Part shown: in pieces, positions 11,801-26,800 of the stretch | Numbering within the stretch: the first letter of the stretch is position 1 | Layout: each line of letters starts with the position of its first letter | Assembly (NCBI GenBank): GCA_038049695.1 | Contig: CP142453.1 | Coordinates: 116,910,001 to 116,974,000 of the forward strand | From: Cinnamomum chago | Taxonomy: Eukaryota > Streptophyta > Magnoliopsida > Laurales > Lauraceae | Reading direction: 5' to 3' | DNA length: 64,000 nt | The notes under the pieces: model-generated | Databases searched by the model: none | What the model was told of the DNA's origin: nothing | Seen by the model: only the letters and a program-made list of their open reading frames with translations | Translations under genes and position numbers: made by a program

Positions 11801-14800
11801 GCGGGACACTGCCCGGAACCGAAGCACATGCCTGCACAAGACTAGAATGCGGCATGGTGCCTTCTTGACCTGCGCACTTGCTCCCGCACAAACACAAAAT
11901 GCGGCATGAGGCATTTTTGTCCTGCGTGGTTTCGAACTCGAGACCTTTGTCTTTGATACCATGACAAAGCTGCTAGCCAGTAATCCCAAAACCAATTGGT
12001 GATAGGAAACTGCACAAACAACTACTTAGCATATACATGGGTCTAACTCCAAGGTGGTAGAAGTAAATGGCTTTGTTGGGGGGTAGAGGAAGCAATTTGG
12101 AGGGTAATTCTTTATCTGCCATCAAATGGGGTGTGCCACTTTTCATTTTGCTTGGCAGTTACATATTTTGTGGAGGAAGTACAAACCATAGTGCTTGAGG
12201 GACAAATTAAGTTATCTCATGTCCTCCAAAATGCAAACCATGGTGCTGTTCTATTAATGAAGGGTGGGGCACTGGGGCTCATTGTGATGCGCTTTGTATG
12301 ATATTTTATCTTTTTTCTTCCTTTCTGTAATGATTTTTCTCTTTAATAAATAATTTTTACCTTTTTTCCCTAAAAAAGGAAAAGGACAACAAAAGAGAAT
12401 CAGTATTAAAGTTTTTGTTCTGCGCGAGAAATAAAATGGAACAAACTAACTTTTTTGGGAGTTAATTTGCACTAGGTAACTTGCAACATCAGAGATTCAT
12501 CGTTTCTTAGATTAGTAATCGTTTAATTCCTCGCAAAACCCTTCTTTTTTATTTATTTATTTATTTTAGCACCATATTTCCTGCTCACTTTTTGCTTAAT
12601 AAAACCTCATATCTGATTTATGTGGTTGGTGGTTATATGTTTTTGTCATTATTCCTAGTCATGATGGTTGTTTCTCAGATTTGTCTTCCTAGACAGTCAT
12701 TCTTTCTTGCTTTGTGCAGAAAACTTTCTCGTTTGCAGTGAGGGATTCTTTGATTAATATTGGCCCTTTGAAGGACTTCTCGTATGGCTTAAGGATCAAT
12801 GCTGATCTTAATGCAACAGGGATTGCGAAGCAAAGCAACTATGAACTGGTGGGTATAGAAAACTATCTCATGACTGTTTTTCTAGTCTTGGTTAATAATA
12901 ACTCAACCCAATCCGTGGCAGGTTTATTTTTTGTAATAACAAACCTGGCCCATGACAACTGTGGATTGGGTCTGGTCAGGTTTGATACTATCAACCTTTT
13001 ATTTAAAAAATTAAAATAAAAAGAGAAGGGGGGTGTGGGCGGGGGGGTTAACCTTTGACCTTGTGTAAGTATAAGTACTTCCCACTGGTTCTGCTATTAT
13101 GGCATTACAGGAAATATTTACAAAACATATAGAGTATAACTGGGGCGTGGCTGGTCAAGCACACCCAGAACCCAAACCTGACTCGAAAATGACTCCGATG
13201 AAAGAACAAAAATTATACTTGCCAAACAAACTCACTACCAAACCTGCCCCTAATAGGAGCAAGTTGGGGCTGGTCCCTTGTTTTAACTAGACCCATTGCC
13301 ATCCTTAGCCTCATCCCATCTATTTGGTGTTGGCTTTGTGAGTTCTACTTATTTGCTCAAGTGTTTTGGAACCCATATTTTGTCACTCAATCTCATATTT
13401 TTCAAGAGTAAATCACATTCTGAATCTTTATTGTTCTCCCCCCTTATCCTTGTTCCTTGATATAGTACCCCTTTGAATTTTCATAGTGAGGCTGGTTTTG
13501 TTTCGCTGTCTACATGCTTAAGCAATTTCAAATGACATTTCTTATTTTTCACTTTCATTAGAAAAGCACCCACAATGTTGCGATGACATTTTGTGAGGCC
13601 AAGTTGGGCCCTTGCCGTTTCAAAGGAGTAGGTGGGATGTGTAAGTGACCAGTTAGATTGGAGTTGGATAATTTTTTCACTCCACTCAGCCACTTCAAGG
13701 TTGTTATCCATATTATGCTTATTTGTGAAAACTGAAATAACTTGGCTTCAAAAGACTAGGGGGTCTGGTGTGGAGGCGAATGTTCACACACTACTTTCCC
13801 CTCCATATCTCACCCGCCTTGGCTGGTTATCTAGGGCTACCACATGCTCTCTTTTGAATGATTTATCGCATCATATCATTTCACCATACACATACAAAAG
13901 CCTTCTGCCTAGAGGCACCTCACAGTTTATGTTAGAGAGCTATTTCAGCTCTGTGGGACCCACATATCATTAATCCAACCGCATCAGACTCATTACCTCT
14001 GTAGGTTCTTAATTCGGGATTGTAGAAATTCATGGATGTTAGTGTGAGGGAGGCAACTAGATTATAGGTGGCTTGGTGGCCCAGAAAATAGGGTGGGCTG
14101 TCACCCATAATCTCCATGGGAGACATTATTACGAGGAAGACGAGAAAAAGAGCAAAAAAGAGAGACCTTTTGCATTATGGATCTTGTATCAGATGAATCT
14201 CAATCTGTTAAATTATATAAGAGGAACCTTCTTTATAGGCAAACAAAGGAATATTGTAAAAATATCATAACTTGCTTCGGTCCTACTCGGATAATCTTCA
14301 CAGGCCTTACCCATTCAGTGATGCGCCCGAGTCATTGATGACTCTTGACAGTGACACTTCCCCTGGCAGGCTGGCACTAACTCTTTGCTCATTACACCGA
14401 GTTTCCATCTGAACCCAGAGAAAGTTTTCCTTGCTTACGGTGCTAGCTTTTGCTGGGCCTCAAAATCAGTGCCTGCTCCATGTAGCATGTAGCTCTCCTT
14501 GTCAAGTTTGCCATGTAGAAAAGGTGTTTTTGATATCCATCTACCGGAGCTTCTATCATTTGCTAGTTGTGATAGCAATCAACTCCTGCACGGTAGTTAG
14601 CGGCCTATGGTGCATCGGATCATCTTTTTATTTTGTAAACCCACAATCAACTCCTGCACGGTAGTTAGCGGCCTATGGTGCATCTGACCGTCTTTTTATT
14701 TTGTAAACCCACTTGCACGTAACCAGCTTCACACTTTCTGAACACGACACTAGCGCTCATGTCTCATTCTTGATCAAGGCTGCAATCTCTTTGCCTATTG

Positions 14801-17800
14801 TGTCTTGCCACTCCTCGATCCTTTGTGCGTGATCAAACAAAGTCGGTGCTACAACTCTGTGAATCTTTGAAGTGTTGCAAGAAATATTTTTGCAAACACT
14901 CCATCTATTATTTCTTGAGGATAATGATCTGGTCCCAGACTGATTAACCTCCACTTCCTTTGATTCCTCATCCTTGGGACGATTCTGCACCTGATTTTTG
15001 AGCTCATATATATCTGACAACACCACCTCATCAATGTCATACATATCTGACATCAAGGCATATTCTATGAGTTTGACAGTAGAACCAAAATCCCCCTCGG
15101 TTACACTTGCATAAAGTACAAATCATGACATTCATGCAACGACTAAAAGGTGCAGTTTAATTGTGTTTCTCAATCTTAGGCCTCAGCTGTGTAAATCTAT
15201 ACAGTTTAAACCGACAGGTAAAAGCACTATCTATGATTGACACTGTGGGAGTGGATGAATGTTCCTGGTCTTGCCAGACCACTCAACAACCGTACTTGTG
15301 GTTGGGTAGCTGTTTCCTTCCTTCAAACATTATTATCTATAAAATTAAATTAAGGACAAAAAATATTGAACTTATTTCCTTATTAATTATTGCTTGGTGT
15401 ACTCCTGGTGATCCTTTTTCTTTAGCATGTGAAGTATGCACTGCAGGTTTATGCTGCATCTCTTTTGGCATTTCTTTGTGATTGAATGTTGAAAAACAAC
15501 ATACATACATACGCACACAACAGATATATATATATAAATATTAATATAAATAGGTTCGATCCCTGGCCATGTGTGAGATACCGAGGTGCCAACACCGCTC
15601 AACCATGAGTGTGCCTATAATAAACAGTTCTTGCTCCTCCCATTCATGCACCAAACCATATCAGAGCCTTTCTGATGTTTACGACCAACCTTGTTACTGT
15701 CTCTGTATAATAGCGCATTTGCAGTTCCATTGGGTCCATCTAATGTGAGATGTTTGCTATACATTTGATAGCACAAGCATATTCCATTTTTTGCTTTCTC
15801 TGCACAGGTGCACATTTTGATCTTGTGTTTGGTTGGCAGGTGTGCTGTTCCGGTCATGGAAAGAACGGTGCTCTTAGTGTACTCCAACAGTCAATTCGCC
15901 CAGAGCTAATCACTGAGGTACGTAGGAGTTGTTTTTTTAATCTTATCTAGAACTTCAGTGACTAACAGCTGTGCAGAATTTTGTCACATTGTTAATGTTC
16001 TTGTTTTCATTTCCACCCGTACAAAATCATTGATGATAGGTAGTGATTGTTTGGAATTGTTGGTTTCTGCTCTTTTTGTTACTCAAAGGGTTGAATATTT
16101 AGTTCAGAACAAATGTTTGCGAAAATACTCATGCACATCATCTTTCCCAATAAATAAATAAGAAAACATCAGGACTGTCATAAAATAATGTATTATTGAA
16201 ACAGTTGATTGCATGGCGCTGTTGAAATCAGGAAGCACGCACAGTATGTTAGTCTCGGGGAGCAATTGCCTTTTTTGTCTGTTTCCTGCTTGATATAATG
16301 CTAATATGAAAATTTGTTATTGTTGAAAAAGGAATCACTAGAAATGCCATATCCCACTAAACGACTCACAGATCTTGTTATGAGATCTCATAAAGACACA
16401 AGATTACTGGTTAAGGTGATAACAACCCTAGCACTGTTGGAAGGTGTTCACTGTATCAACCAACGGTACATTGTATTATTTATTTAGAACTCAGTTGATT
16501 TTGTGTTCTTTAAACAGTGTTTCATTGGAATCTCCTCCTACGGGTTTTCTCAAATTAAAATTTGATGGAAGTTTTGTTCAAGCCATTGGAAGAGGTGGCA
16601 TTGGAGGTGTCATTAGAGACTGGAATGGCATTACTGTAAGGAATTTCTCTAGGATGGTTGATTCTTTAGATGCTAATGAATCTGAAATGAATGCTCTTTT
16701 GGTTGGTTGCCACGAGTTGCATATGTTGGAAGTTTCTAAAGTTATCATTGAAGGAGATTCCTTTTCTGCCATTCAGTGGAGTTTAGGCAATTGTTCTTAT
16801 CCTTAGAGGTTGGCTGATATGGTGGAGGAAGTGCAAGATATCTTGAGTCAATTGGATACTGTCCTTTATTATGTGTTACGTGAAGCTAATGTTTCGGCGG
16901 ATAACCTCGATAAGGAAGGGGTGCTTTGTTCTTCTTTATCCTTTGATGTATAGTTTGTATTGAGTGTTCTCCTGTTTTTTGTTCTTTTGGGTTTTCCCCT
17001 CTTATTAATAAATTTTACTGTTATAAAATTTTTTTTTATGAAAAATTACATCTATATAAATATATCGACTGGATCACCTGTTAGAATATGCTATTCAGTC
17101 ATCAAAATTGATTACGGAGATTGCTGGTAGAAGTAACATAACCAATTTAAGAAAAAGAGAGAGAAGATCTCTTGAAAAAGTGAAGGGTTTGTCTTGGTTA
17201 TTCTCGGGGCGGTTAGAATATGCTATTCAGTCCTCTTGAAAAACTCTTAAGAGAGTTTTCTGCTATCAATGGTAAAGGGACTATTGCTCTTTAATGCTCC
17301 AAGCCACAGGCAAGTGATGCAATTGGCACGTGAGCGTTACCGGGATCCTCCTACAGTTAGGATGTATTTTCACTTTCCCCTCATCATCTCATGGAAAATA
17401 AGATTGTAAGAGATATGAATGCTATTGTTGTGTTTGCAGTAAAAGGATAACAAAGAAAAAGCGAGATACAATGATAATACAGAAGAAGCCCAATGGAAAA
17501 GGAAATTCTGTAGGTGTAAGAGCGTTATTTATACCCAAATGCTACAAAACAAAAAAGTTACATAGTATGAGCAAACAAAGAAACATCCATAACCACCCCT
17601 TATATAGCCAACAAGTCCGCTTGTCATCAGCCAACCAACCATTATGCTGAAAAACCGCATGAATTGAAGAGGAAAAGCTTTTATCTCATTAAAATGAAAT
17701 TGGCATTTCCATAGTCCCATGTCCGAGGAAGTCGCCCTTGAGACAAGCATTGGAGAAATTGCTTCCTGCAACTTTATTCAATATCACATGTATTTATGTA

Positions 17801-20800
17801 TTCATTCATTTTGATAGGTAATTTTTCTGTAATCCACAACCATGGTTGTGACAATGTGCACCTTCCAACTGTGCTACAGGTTCTTGTATATATTTATGCT
17901 ATTAGAGTATTAACTGGGTAGATTCTAGCGTAGCGTAGGTAAGTCTTTATTTTTTTATTTGAATGGTTTAGATAGATCTTGATTTATATCTTTGATTGTC
18001 TTTGTTGTACTCTATATGTTTATTAGTTTTCTATCAATGCAATAGAATCTAGATGACGGCAATTTAGGTTGGTCACATGGCATCAGAGCTGATGATTTGA
18101 ATTTCTTATGTTCCATCATCCATCCTTGGGTCCGTGTTCAATACATCTTAGCTGTTGATAAACTGCCTACCTTTATTCTCTGAACAGTAGGAGTGGTAGG
18201 CCGGTTGCGGATGGCTTGGTAATTTGATCTGCCCGTACACCATTTGTTCTGTAATGCATCAATGGGAAGAATAACCAGTGGTTATTCTCCAACTTATCAC
18301 ATGTCTAGGTCTTACACTAGAAAAGACAGATTCAACTCTAAAATAAAAAGAGAAAAATTTATTTCATTGAGTGGTTGGAAAGAAAAATGGTATATATGTT
18401 TTATAATGGAAATCTCTAGGGATTGAGCAAATCCTTTGACATGATTGATATTATTTTATTTCTGCATCTTAGCTACTAGGGAATGAGTGAAATCCCTTTG
18501 ATGATTTATACCTCTCTAAATCTTAGCTAATATTGGACAGTTTAAATCAACTAATACCACTCAGCTCTAGTAATCTATGATTCTGAAATAGGAACAAAAT
18601 GTAGTAAAGAAAATTTTCTACAGACTTTTACAATGACAAGACTCTAGTTAAATAAATTCAGTATATTTCTACTGATTTTCACCAAGATAACACTTTTTTT
18701 TTTATAACGCTACCAAGATAACACTTTAGGTACATCTCTATAATAACATCTGATTTTCCCAGATAGACTTTGTAGATCTGTACTGATTTTTCTTCTTAAC
18801 AGCATGGTTGTGCATGGGCCTCCTTTGGTGTATGATTAAGTCCAGTGGGCCTTAAATTGGCCAATGTGCTTTGGCCTTCAGGCTGGTGTATTGGTTGCAT
18901 CACTATGCCCTGTCTGACTTTTTTTTTGCTGAAACTATGCCCTAACTCATCCACCACCCAGAACTAAAGATATCATCTCAGAACCTGGACGTGATAAGGT
19001 TCAGATGGATTGCTAACTTGCAACCCATTTCAGTATGTTGTCCTCAGACCAGTTCTCCCTTGCCACCACCAAATCCTGTCCTCTGCTGCTGTTGTGAGCT
19101 TGACACCAAGTCCAGTCCTCTGTTGTTGTAATGAACTTTGATTAGCTGCTGACATGCAAATACTTGAATCCTAGTGACGCAATCTTCACCAATCACAACT
19201 CCAACTGCTTGTTCTTCAGGTTCATACCTGAAACCCATGATGCATGGTTACTTCGGAATAGTTGTTGTTCATGTATGCACTACTTATTTTTCATGTGTAA
19301 ATTCCATTTCCTTGCCGGATCACGGTCTGTCATCTTTGGATCTTCTACTAGGTTATGTAGAAATAGTTGGTATTCTTGTATGCACAACTTAATTTTCATG
19401 GGTAAATTCCATTTCCTTTCTGTATCACTGCCTGTCATCTTTGGATCTTCAACTAATGACATTGCAAACCTGAAACTTATTAAAAAAGGGTGGAACGAAA
19501 GAGGAAGAAAAAAACCTCAAGAGTGCATCTCTGGAAGCATGGTGAAGGATAGGGATCTGGACAACATAAATGAAATTTGGTTGGTTGGTGGGGCTTGAAA
19601 TGGAATTTAGGGTTTAGATTTTTTATGATTTGTGAAAATGAAATGCAGTGTTTTTGAATTCAGATCCTGAATCCAAGCAAGGCCCTGCAATTATTTGTTC
19701 TTTTTCTCTCATCTTCCTCTTGGTCATGGTTTTGGGTCATATGGGTTATGTGGGTCAACCCTAACAATACAATGTTCTTTTTTTGTATTGTTGTCTAAGG
19801 AGGACACGTGGTAAAGTTTGTCGGGTCGATCAGTTTCATGCCTTTCAAGCTCTAGGAAAGGAAGTTGGTAACTCAATCTCCTATTGGTTGTCTTTCTTCA
19901 GTTTCTTGTACTATCAATGAAATACAGTCTTGTTTATTCCATTTTCCCTTAATCTTACTCTGCTGTTGGATAGACCTTGTAACTCAGTCTCCTACAGACT
20001 TTGGTTGGATAGAAAGTCCCTTTGTTATCTATTGATCCTAGGGTTTTTGTAATGATCATAGGTCTCTGCTTATTGTTCTTTTTTTCCTCTCAATTGGTTT
20101 CTGCATGATGGTTGTGTTTACTTATTATGGGTGTGGGTTATCTTCTCATTTTAGACTCATGCCGTATATGTGCCCTTCCTTCTGTTAGTCAGCAGTCTGA
20201 TTTTTAGGTGCGTGTTCTATATGCAGGTTGAGCTGCCTGGCTGCAAGGGAATTTGGACTGTGTACCACAAGAGCTCTCGTGGCCATAGTGCTGATTCTTC
20301 TAGAATTACTTCTGAAGATGATGAATATCATGCATATTTGATCATAAGCTTGGAATCTCGAACAATGGTACTTTGCAATATGGAATGTGTAGTATCTTCT
20401 TCTTCTTCTTCTTCTTCTTTTTTTTTTTTCACACCTCTTTTTTCCATTTGGAATAATGCATTAAAATTTGTATTTTTCTTTTGGGTAAAAACTTTAAATT
20501 TTGTATTGTGGTTAAATTTGGCCTGTAGTTTGGGCTGATAGGCAATTGTTGTAGAAAACTTTCCCACCTGTCTTCAATCTGATAAGGGATATGAATTTCT
20601 AAATTATGGTTGGAAGTTGCATCTTTTCCTTTTACTTAAAAAAAAATCAAATTTGTTTATACTTGAATTATACTTTTTTCATGGTGAATTTGCCAAAGTA
20701 GTGATGCACCCACCTCTCGTTCTTTTCCTTTACTTGTTGCCAAATGCCAACCAATGTTTAGGTATTACAAAAATTATTGTATGTAGCGATCAATGCTTGT

Positions 20801-23800
20801 TTTCAGTGTTGCAGATATCTGCGTTGGTGACTCCACCTTTCGTGTTCAAAAGGAGGCCTATGTGTTAACATTTTATTTATTCAATTAGTGTTGAATTTTT
20901 TTATTCGGTTCCATTCGTGTTTTTACCTGATTTCTTCATTGTCATCATGTCTTTTCTATTTATGTTTTGGATGCCTTCCAGCTTCTTCTTGGATGCGTTG
21001 GTTCACCAATCTGGTTGCTCAATGGAATTGTTTCTAATTCTATATTGGATTTCAGATCTCATGTGAATCGTTCAAGTTTTACTGATTTCATTGATATGAC
21101 TGAGTCCAATTCTGAAACTGGGTGTTATTTTTCGGAGTACACGTGGTCGGTTTTTCGGTTGATTAAATTTTTTTGGTATTTGAGTTTCGAAGGGGAATTT
21201 ATTTATTTTTATTTATTATTTTGTAAGCTGACCCCACCTAGTGGGAAAAGGCTTGGTTTGGTTTGGTTTGGTTTATTATTTTGTAGTGTTCGACAAACCT
21301 TGTTGGAATTGTTATGTTTGATGCAGCTGGTTTCGACCGTTTTTTATTTATTTCTGATAACATGCACTGTGCCATCCTCACTAACTATTTTTTTTTGGTG
21401 ACACTTAGGTTCTTGAGACGGCTGATCTTTTAGGAGAAGTTACAGAAACTGTTGACTATTATGTTAAGGGAAGCACTATTGCTGCAGGAAACTTGTTTGG
21501 AAGGTGAATATGCATGCGGTCTTAACTTCTTGACTGTTAGGTTTAATTCGTATATTGTGTTGCTGTTTTCTCCTGAAGTTTCAACCTTTTACTTTAAATG
21601 GTAGGGACTGTATTTCGTCTTGTGCTTGTAAGCTAAAAAAATATTTTTCTGCCAACTCATGACTCCTGTTGTTTTTGTGCTTACGTTTGCCACTAGAACT
21701 TCAATTTGAGAATGTTGATATTAAACCTTAATCTGTTTGTTCCAATGCATTATTAATTTCTTGTATTTTTTTTTTCTTATTTTGAATGTAAAGTGCTAGT
21801 GCGAGCATTATGTTCTAGAATATGATGCCTTACTATAGTGATATAAATTGAGTAAACAAAGCATGGGGAGCAGGAATATGCCAATGCTGTTCCTTTTATC
21901 TTGGACATGGATGCAGCTAGTTCATAACATGTTATTCCTAATTGATATTATGAATTTGTAGGAAAATCTCATCATGCTGGTAACTTCAGTGCTATGCATT
22001 ATTTGGTTTTAACCTTTGTTAAGTTATATGAAAATGATAGTATTCTCCATGGTTTTAGAAACCAGCCGAGTCCGAGTTTCAATCAACCCTCCCCCGGTCT
22101 ATACGGCCAAGCCCAGTAGACAGAAGGCCAAATAAATATGTTTCCTCTATTTTCTTGTTGTGAGAAGATGTTAAGGCTTTTGGGGTCCTTTTACTCTGAT
22201 TTTTGAAGATGAAAACCACATTTTTAAGAAGATCTAAGCCTTCAATGATTGGGGGTATGCTCTTTTGATTGAATGAAAATCAAATCCAACTACCTAGTAT
22301 TACATAAAATTCATTTTAAATAATTGAAACACATGTTGCTTAAGTTCATAGTGTAAGTTGGAAATACAAGAAAATTGGGCAAGTCTCTGTCAATGTGACA
22401 TAATAACCTCATAGAAATATATCCCCCATACAGTCACCAGTGTTAACACAGGCCAACTTATATTATAATGGGCTACAATTACAATCTATCAAAACCTATT
22501 ATAGTATGTATTGCTGTACAAGTCTGACTCATATCAATCTATCAAATCTCCTATTATAGTATGTATTGCTGTACTAGTCTACAATACAATGGGCTTTGCA
22601 GATGGGTCATGGATGGGCCAACTTATATTATAATGGGTATGTTTTAACATATAGGTCCCCTGGAATTGTTATTGGGATCATATCTTGTTGATTTCTGTAT
22701 AGGAATCATATGCAAATTATCCAGGTATCTTTTATTCTAAAAGGTTGAATGATGAAACCTTAAGAGAATGGCAATACTGAATGTACTATGCATGAGTGCG
22801 CTTTGGAGGCTTACTTTGGGTGTTTTTCTAGGCGCCGAGTTGTCCAGGTTTTTGCACGTGGCGCTCGTATTCTAGATGGTTCTTATATGACCCAAGATCT
22901 GAGCTTTGGAGCTTCTAATTCTGAATCAAATTCAAGTTCTGAGAGTTCGACTGTGTCATCTGTTTCTATAGCTGATCCGTATGTTTTATTGAGAATGAGC
23001 GATGGAACTGTTCAACTTCTAGTTGGAGGTATGAATGTATGATTTGATATTATGCATTTTGTTATTTGCTCTCACTTTATGTGACTGCCATACCTTTTGT
23101 TGCTTGTGGTGGTTTTCTGTAATCACTTTGGTCTATGTTACAAGTGGACATCACAATCACTATACACTTGAATATATGGGGCTTAATATTTGTAATCTTG
23201 TTCTTTACTCTGTATGCTCGGATATATATTGCATATGTTATAGCTGAATGCTGGTAATTGCCAAACCTTCCTCCAATAAGTACAAGCACAGGGCAAAAAT
23301 TGGCCCAGATGTTTGAATTAGGGCGCTGGATGCAGAGTTGATTTTTTATCAAAAGTTTGGATTGGTTGGATCCTTCATGGAGCAATTCAAGCATCTTAAG
23401 AAGGCCTTCAAGGGCCCTGACAAAAACTGATTGAAGTTTGGACCCAAAACAGTCCTAAGTTTTAGTTTAAAAATATGTTTCAGGGGCTATTTGGAGAATA
23501 AGATAAAAGACGAGCTTATTTGCAAATCTTCAGAAAATTCAGAACCTCAAAAGGTCTAACGTGCCGGTTCTTTGAGGCTTGGGTTCATGGGTCAAACTGA
23601 ACCCAACCCATACAAATTATACATCAAGTTGGTCGCCCATGAGTCCACCTTCAAATCGTGGGTTTTGTTCCATCAATAGGTGGGCCGTGTGGGCCCCACA
23701 ACCTGATTTCCAAAACTCTACAAGAATGCCCAGATCTTATTTCAGCATTGATTTTCTTTATTAATTTTTTGCTTTGATTCCTTTTTTCGTTTAGAAATTG

Positions 23801-26800
23801 TATGGAAAGACTTCTATTAGTGATAGGACTCTAAACTGAAACTTGGACTGTTTTGGGTCGAAACTTCGATCATTCTCCCCCGGTTGAAAAGAACTCGTCC
23901 TATCTCTAATAGAAGTCTTTCCATACAATTTCTAAACGAAAAAAAGGAATAAAATCTAAAAATATATTAAGAAAATCAGTGCTGAAATCAGATCTGGTTG
24001 TCAAAGAAACTCTGGTTTAGATTGGCTGTGGGCCCCACATGGCCCACCCTTTGATGAAACAAATTCCACGATCTTGAAGTGGACTCATGGGCGAACCTGC
24101 TGATGCCCTTTTATAGTGGATTGGGTCAGTTTTGATCCAGTTAACCTGCTGCTAAAAAACCTGCACCTGAGTGCTTATTTCAGCTATCAAGTTTCTGGAA
24201 TTTTGCAAATAAGCCCACGTCTTCTATCTTATTCTCCAAACAGTACCTGAAACATATGTTTAAACTGTAACTTGGACTGTTTTAGTTCCAAACTTCGATC
24301 AATTCTTGTCTGGACCCTTGTGCGGGCCTTCTTAAGATGCTTGAATTGCTCCATGAATTGTTGGCTCTCAATCTGAAGCCAAACTTGAGGGTCTAGAATT
24401 ATCTAAACCCCCTCTTCCCTCTTTCAAATAGGAAAGCTAGAATTGTGCTGTGATCCAAATTCGAATGGGAGGTAGGGAGAGGAGATATATACGTTATAGT
24501 CCCTTAGATTGACGGTCATATTTATTGGCTTAGAAGCCCCCTGATAGTTTTTTTTTTTTTTTTTTTTTTCATTTTATCTCTAGTGATGAAGTAGGAATTT
24601 TACTCAGTAGACCTAAAACCATTATATGCAAACCTACAACCACAGTATAAAATTTTTAGTCATAGGGAACACGTAAAACCATTATATAATGTTTTTTTTT
24701 TTTTAAATAACTCATGAAAAGAGTATAAAGCAAAAAAATCATTTTTAACATGTCAGTGAAGGTCTGTTGTAGAATGTTGTGGCTATTAATTTGGTAGATA
24801 TTGAAGATTGTTTGAGGTGGTTTAGGCATGCAGATAGATGTCTGGATGCAGCCTCGTTAAGTAATTTGAAGTTTTACAAGGAACAAGGACTAGGGAGCTT
24901 GATTTTAAAACTCAACCGAGTTCGAGTGGACTCAGCTGATTTGACTCAGGCTTGTTCCTGACCGAGTTAAGATGGGGTCCATTCCCCCTTTCTAAAAGCT
25001 AATCAGCCAAGTTGCCTCGTAATGCAGCCGGCCATGTAAAGGGCTTCTTTCTTTGCAAGGTTTATTGGGCCTGGAGGGCTACTCGGCTAGCTCGGCTCGG
25101 CTTGGAGATCGAGTCTCTCCACAAGTCTGAGTTTTAAACATTGCTTGGGCGAATTGTAAAGCGTTGAAATGAAGTAGCCAAAACTGACATGTTAGATTAT
25201 GGAAATGACACTGAATTTAGCTCTAAATAGGAATGATTGGAAATATCAAACTCATAAGATGGACTTGAGATAGATGGGATAGGCATGATGATGATTTATA
25301 TTTTGGAAATTTAATTGTTAAAAACCTTCTAGTTTCCATATTAATTAAATGGTTTCCCTTGAAGCTGAAACTTGTTTATTCACAAGTTGCCTTTTGTTGA
25401 TTAGTATCTCCATTTTTATGGTTGTACATATGTATTTCCTAATTCACTGATGGTGAACATTTTGACTCAAACTCCTAAACTCCTTTTCTACGGGCATTTA
25501 TTTCTATATTATTGATCGTTTACTCCTTGACTTGTTCTTGAAGATTTCTCTCTTGCTATTTTACCCTTCTAATGTTTTGTTACCTCGAATTCTAATGGCA
25601 GATCCCTCCGCTTGCACTGTCTCTGTTAATGTTCCGGCTGTTTTTGAAAACTCAGCAGAATCAATATCTTCCTGTACTCTCTATCACGACAAAGGACCTG
25701 AGCCATGGCTTCGTAAGGCAAGTACTGATGCCTGGCTCTCTAATGGAATTGCTGAGGCCATTGATGGTGGTGATGGGTCACTACATGATCAGGGTGATAT
25801 ATATTGTGTAATTTGTTATGAAAATGGTACACTTGAAATTTTTGAGGTGCCTAGTTTCAAATGTGTTTTTTCAGTCGATAAGTTCATGTCTGGCAAGACT
25901 CATCTTGTAGAGAACTGCATCCGAGAACCATTCAAAGAAACTCGGAAGTTTAAGAAAAATATGGCAGAGGATATGCCTAGCCAAATCATGAAAGAGTCTG
26001 GACAGAATATGAAGGTTATTGAGTTGTCTATGCAGAGGTGGTCGGGGCAGTTTAGCCGCCCTTTTCTTTTTGGAATTTTGACTGATGGGACAATGCTCTG
26101 CTACCATGCTTACTTATATGAGGGTCAAGAAAGTACAACCAAAGTCGAGGAAACCAATTCTGCTGATCTCAGCACTATTAGTACTTCAAGGCTTAGAAAT
26201 TTGAGATTTGTTCGTGTCTCCATGGATACATTTACGCGGGAAGAACCTTCAGCTGTAAGTCAAAGCCAACGAATCACAATATTCAAGAATGTAGGCGGTT
26301 ATCAAGGTTTGTTCCTTTCCGGGTCGCGACCAGCTTGGTTCATGGTTTGTAGGGAACGGCTACGAGTCCATCCACAGGTGTATACTTTATTCTTTTGTTT
26401 TCATTTAAAACACCTTTCTTTTTTAATGGTAACTATATTTCATCGAAAATAGCTAAACGGTACAAGAGCCATATACTGAAAAGCTAGCAAACAAAAGGGA
26501 AACTACAAATAAAGAGGCAAGCAGGCAAAAACTAAAATCATAAAAGATACAAGCCATCCTGGTCTATGTCCAATCTGCAATGCCCAACTCACTCCTTCAC
26601 CAAAAGATCTGCCACTGAATTAGCACTCCTTTTAATTTTGATTAAACGATGCATCAAGAGCTCTAGCTAGATCCCTTAGTCCTTCCACATTATCTAGAAA
26701 GGCCTGATGGAGCCATACAAATACAAGGGGCTCGTCAGTGAAAATATTCATTAGGTAAATACTTATCAGTTAGACTTGGAGCAAGAAATTAGACGCTTAG

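Noticed and set aside
16444..16806. RNase H-like open frame as a host gene
   Set aside because: The fold is the LINE-type RVT_3 tail, it is interrupted by TAG, has a retroelement-like tail, and lies inside a CPSF160 intron.
19164..19598. 144-codon frame with internal duplication
   Set aside because: It reads through a ~105-bp imperfect tandem duplication in an intron; no domain and no splice-consistent link to CPSF160.
20967..21401. 144-codon frame just before the exon at 21409
   Set aside because: It stops before the acceptor, is Phe/Leu-rich as expected from T-rich intron DNA, and the CPSF160 protein is already complete without it.
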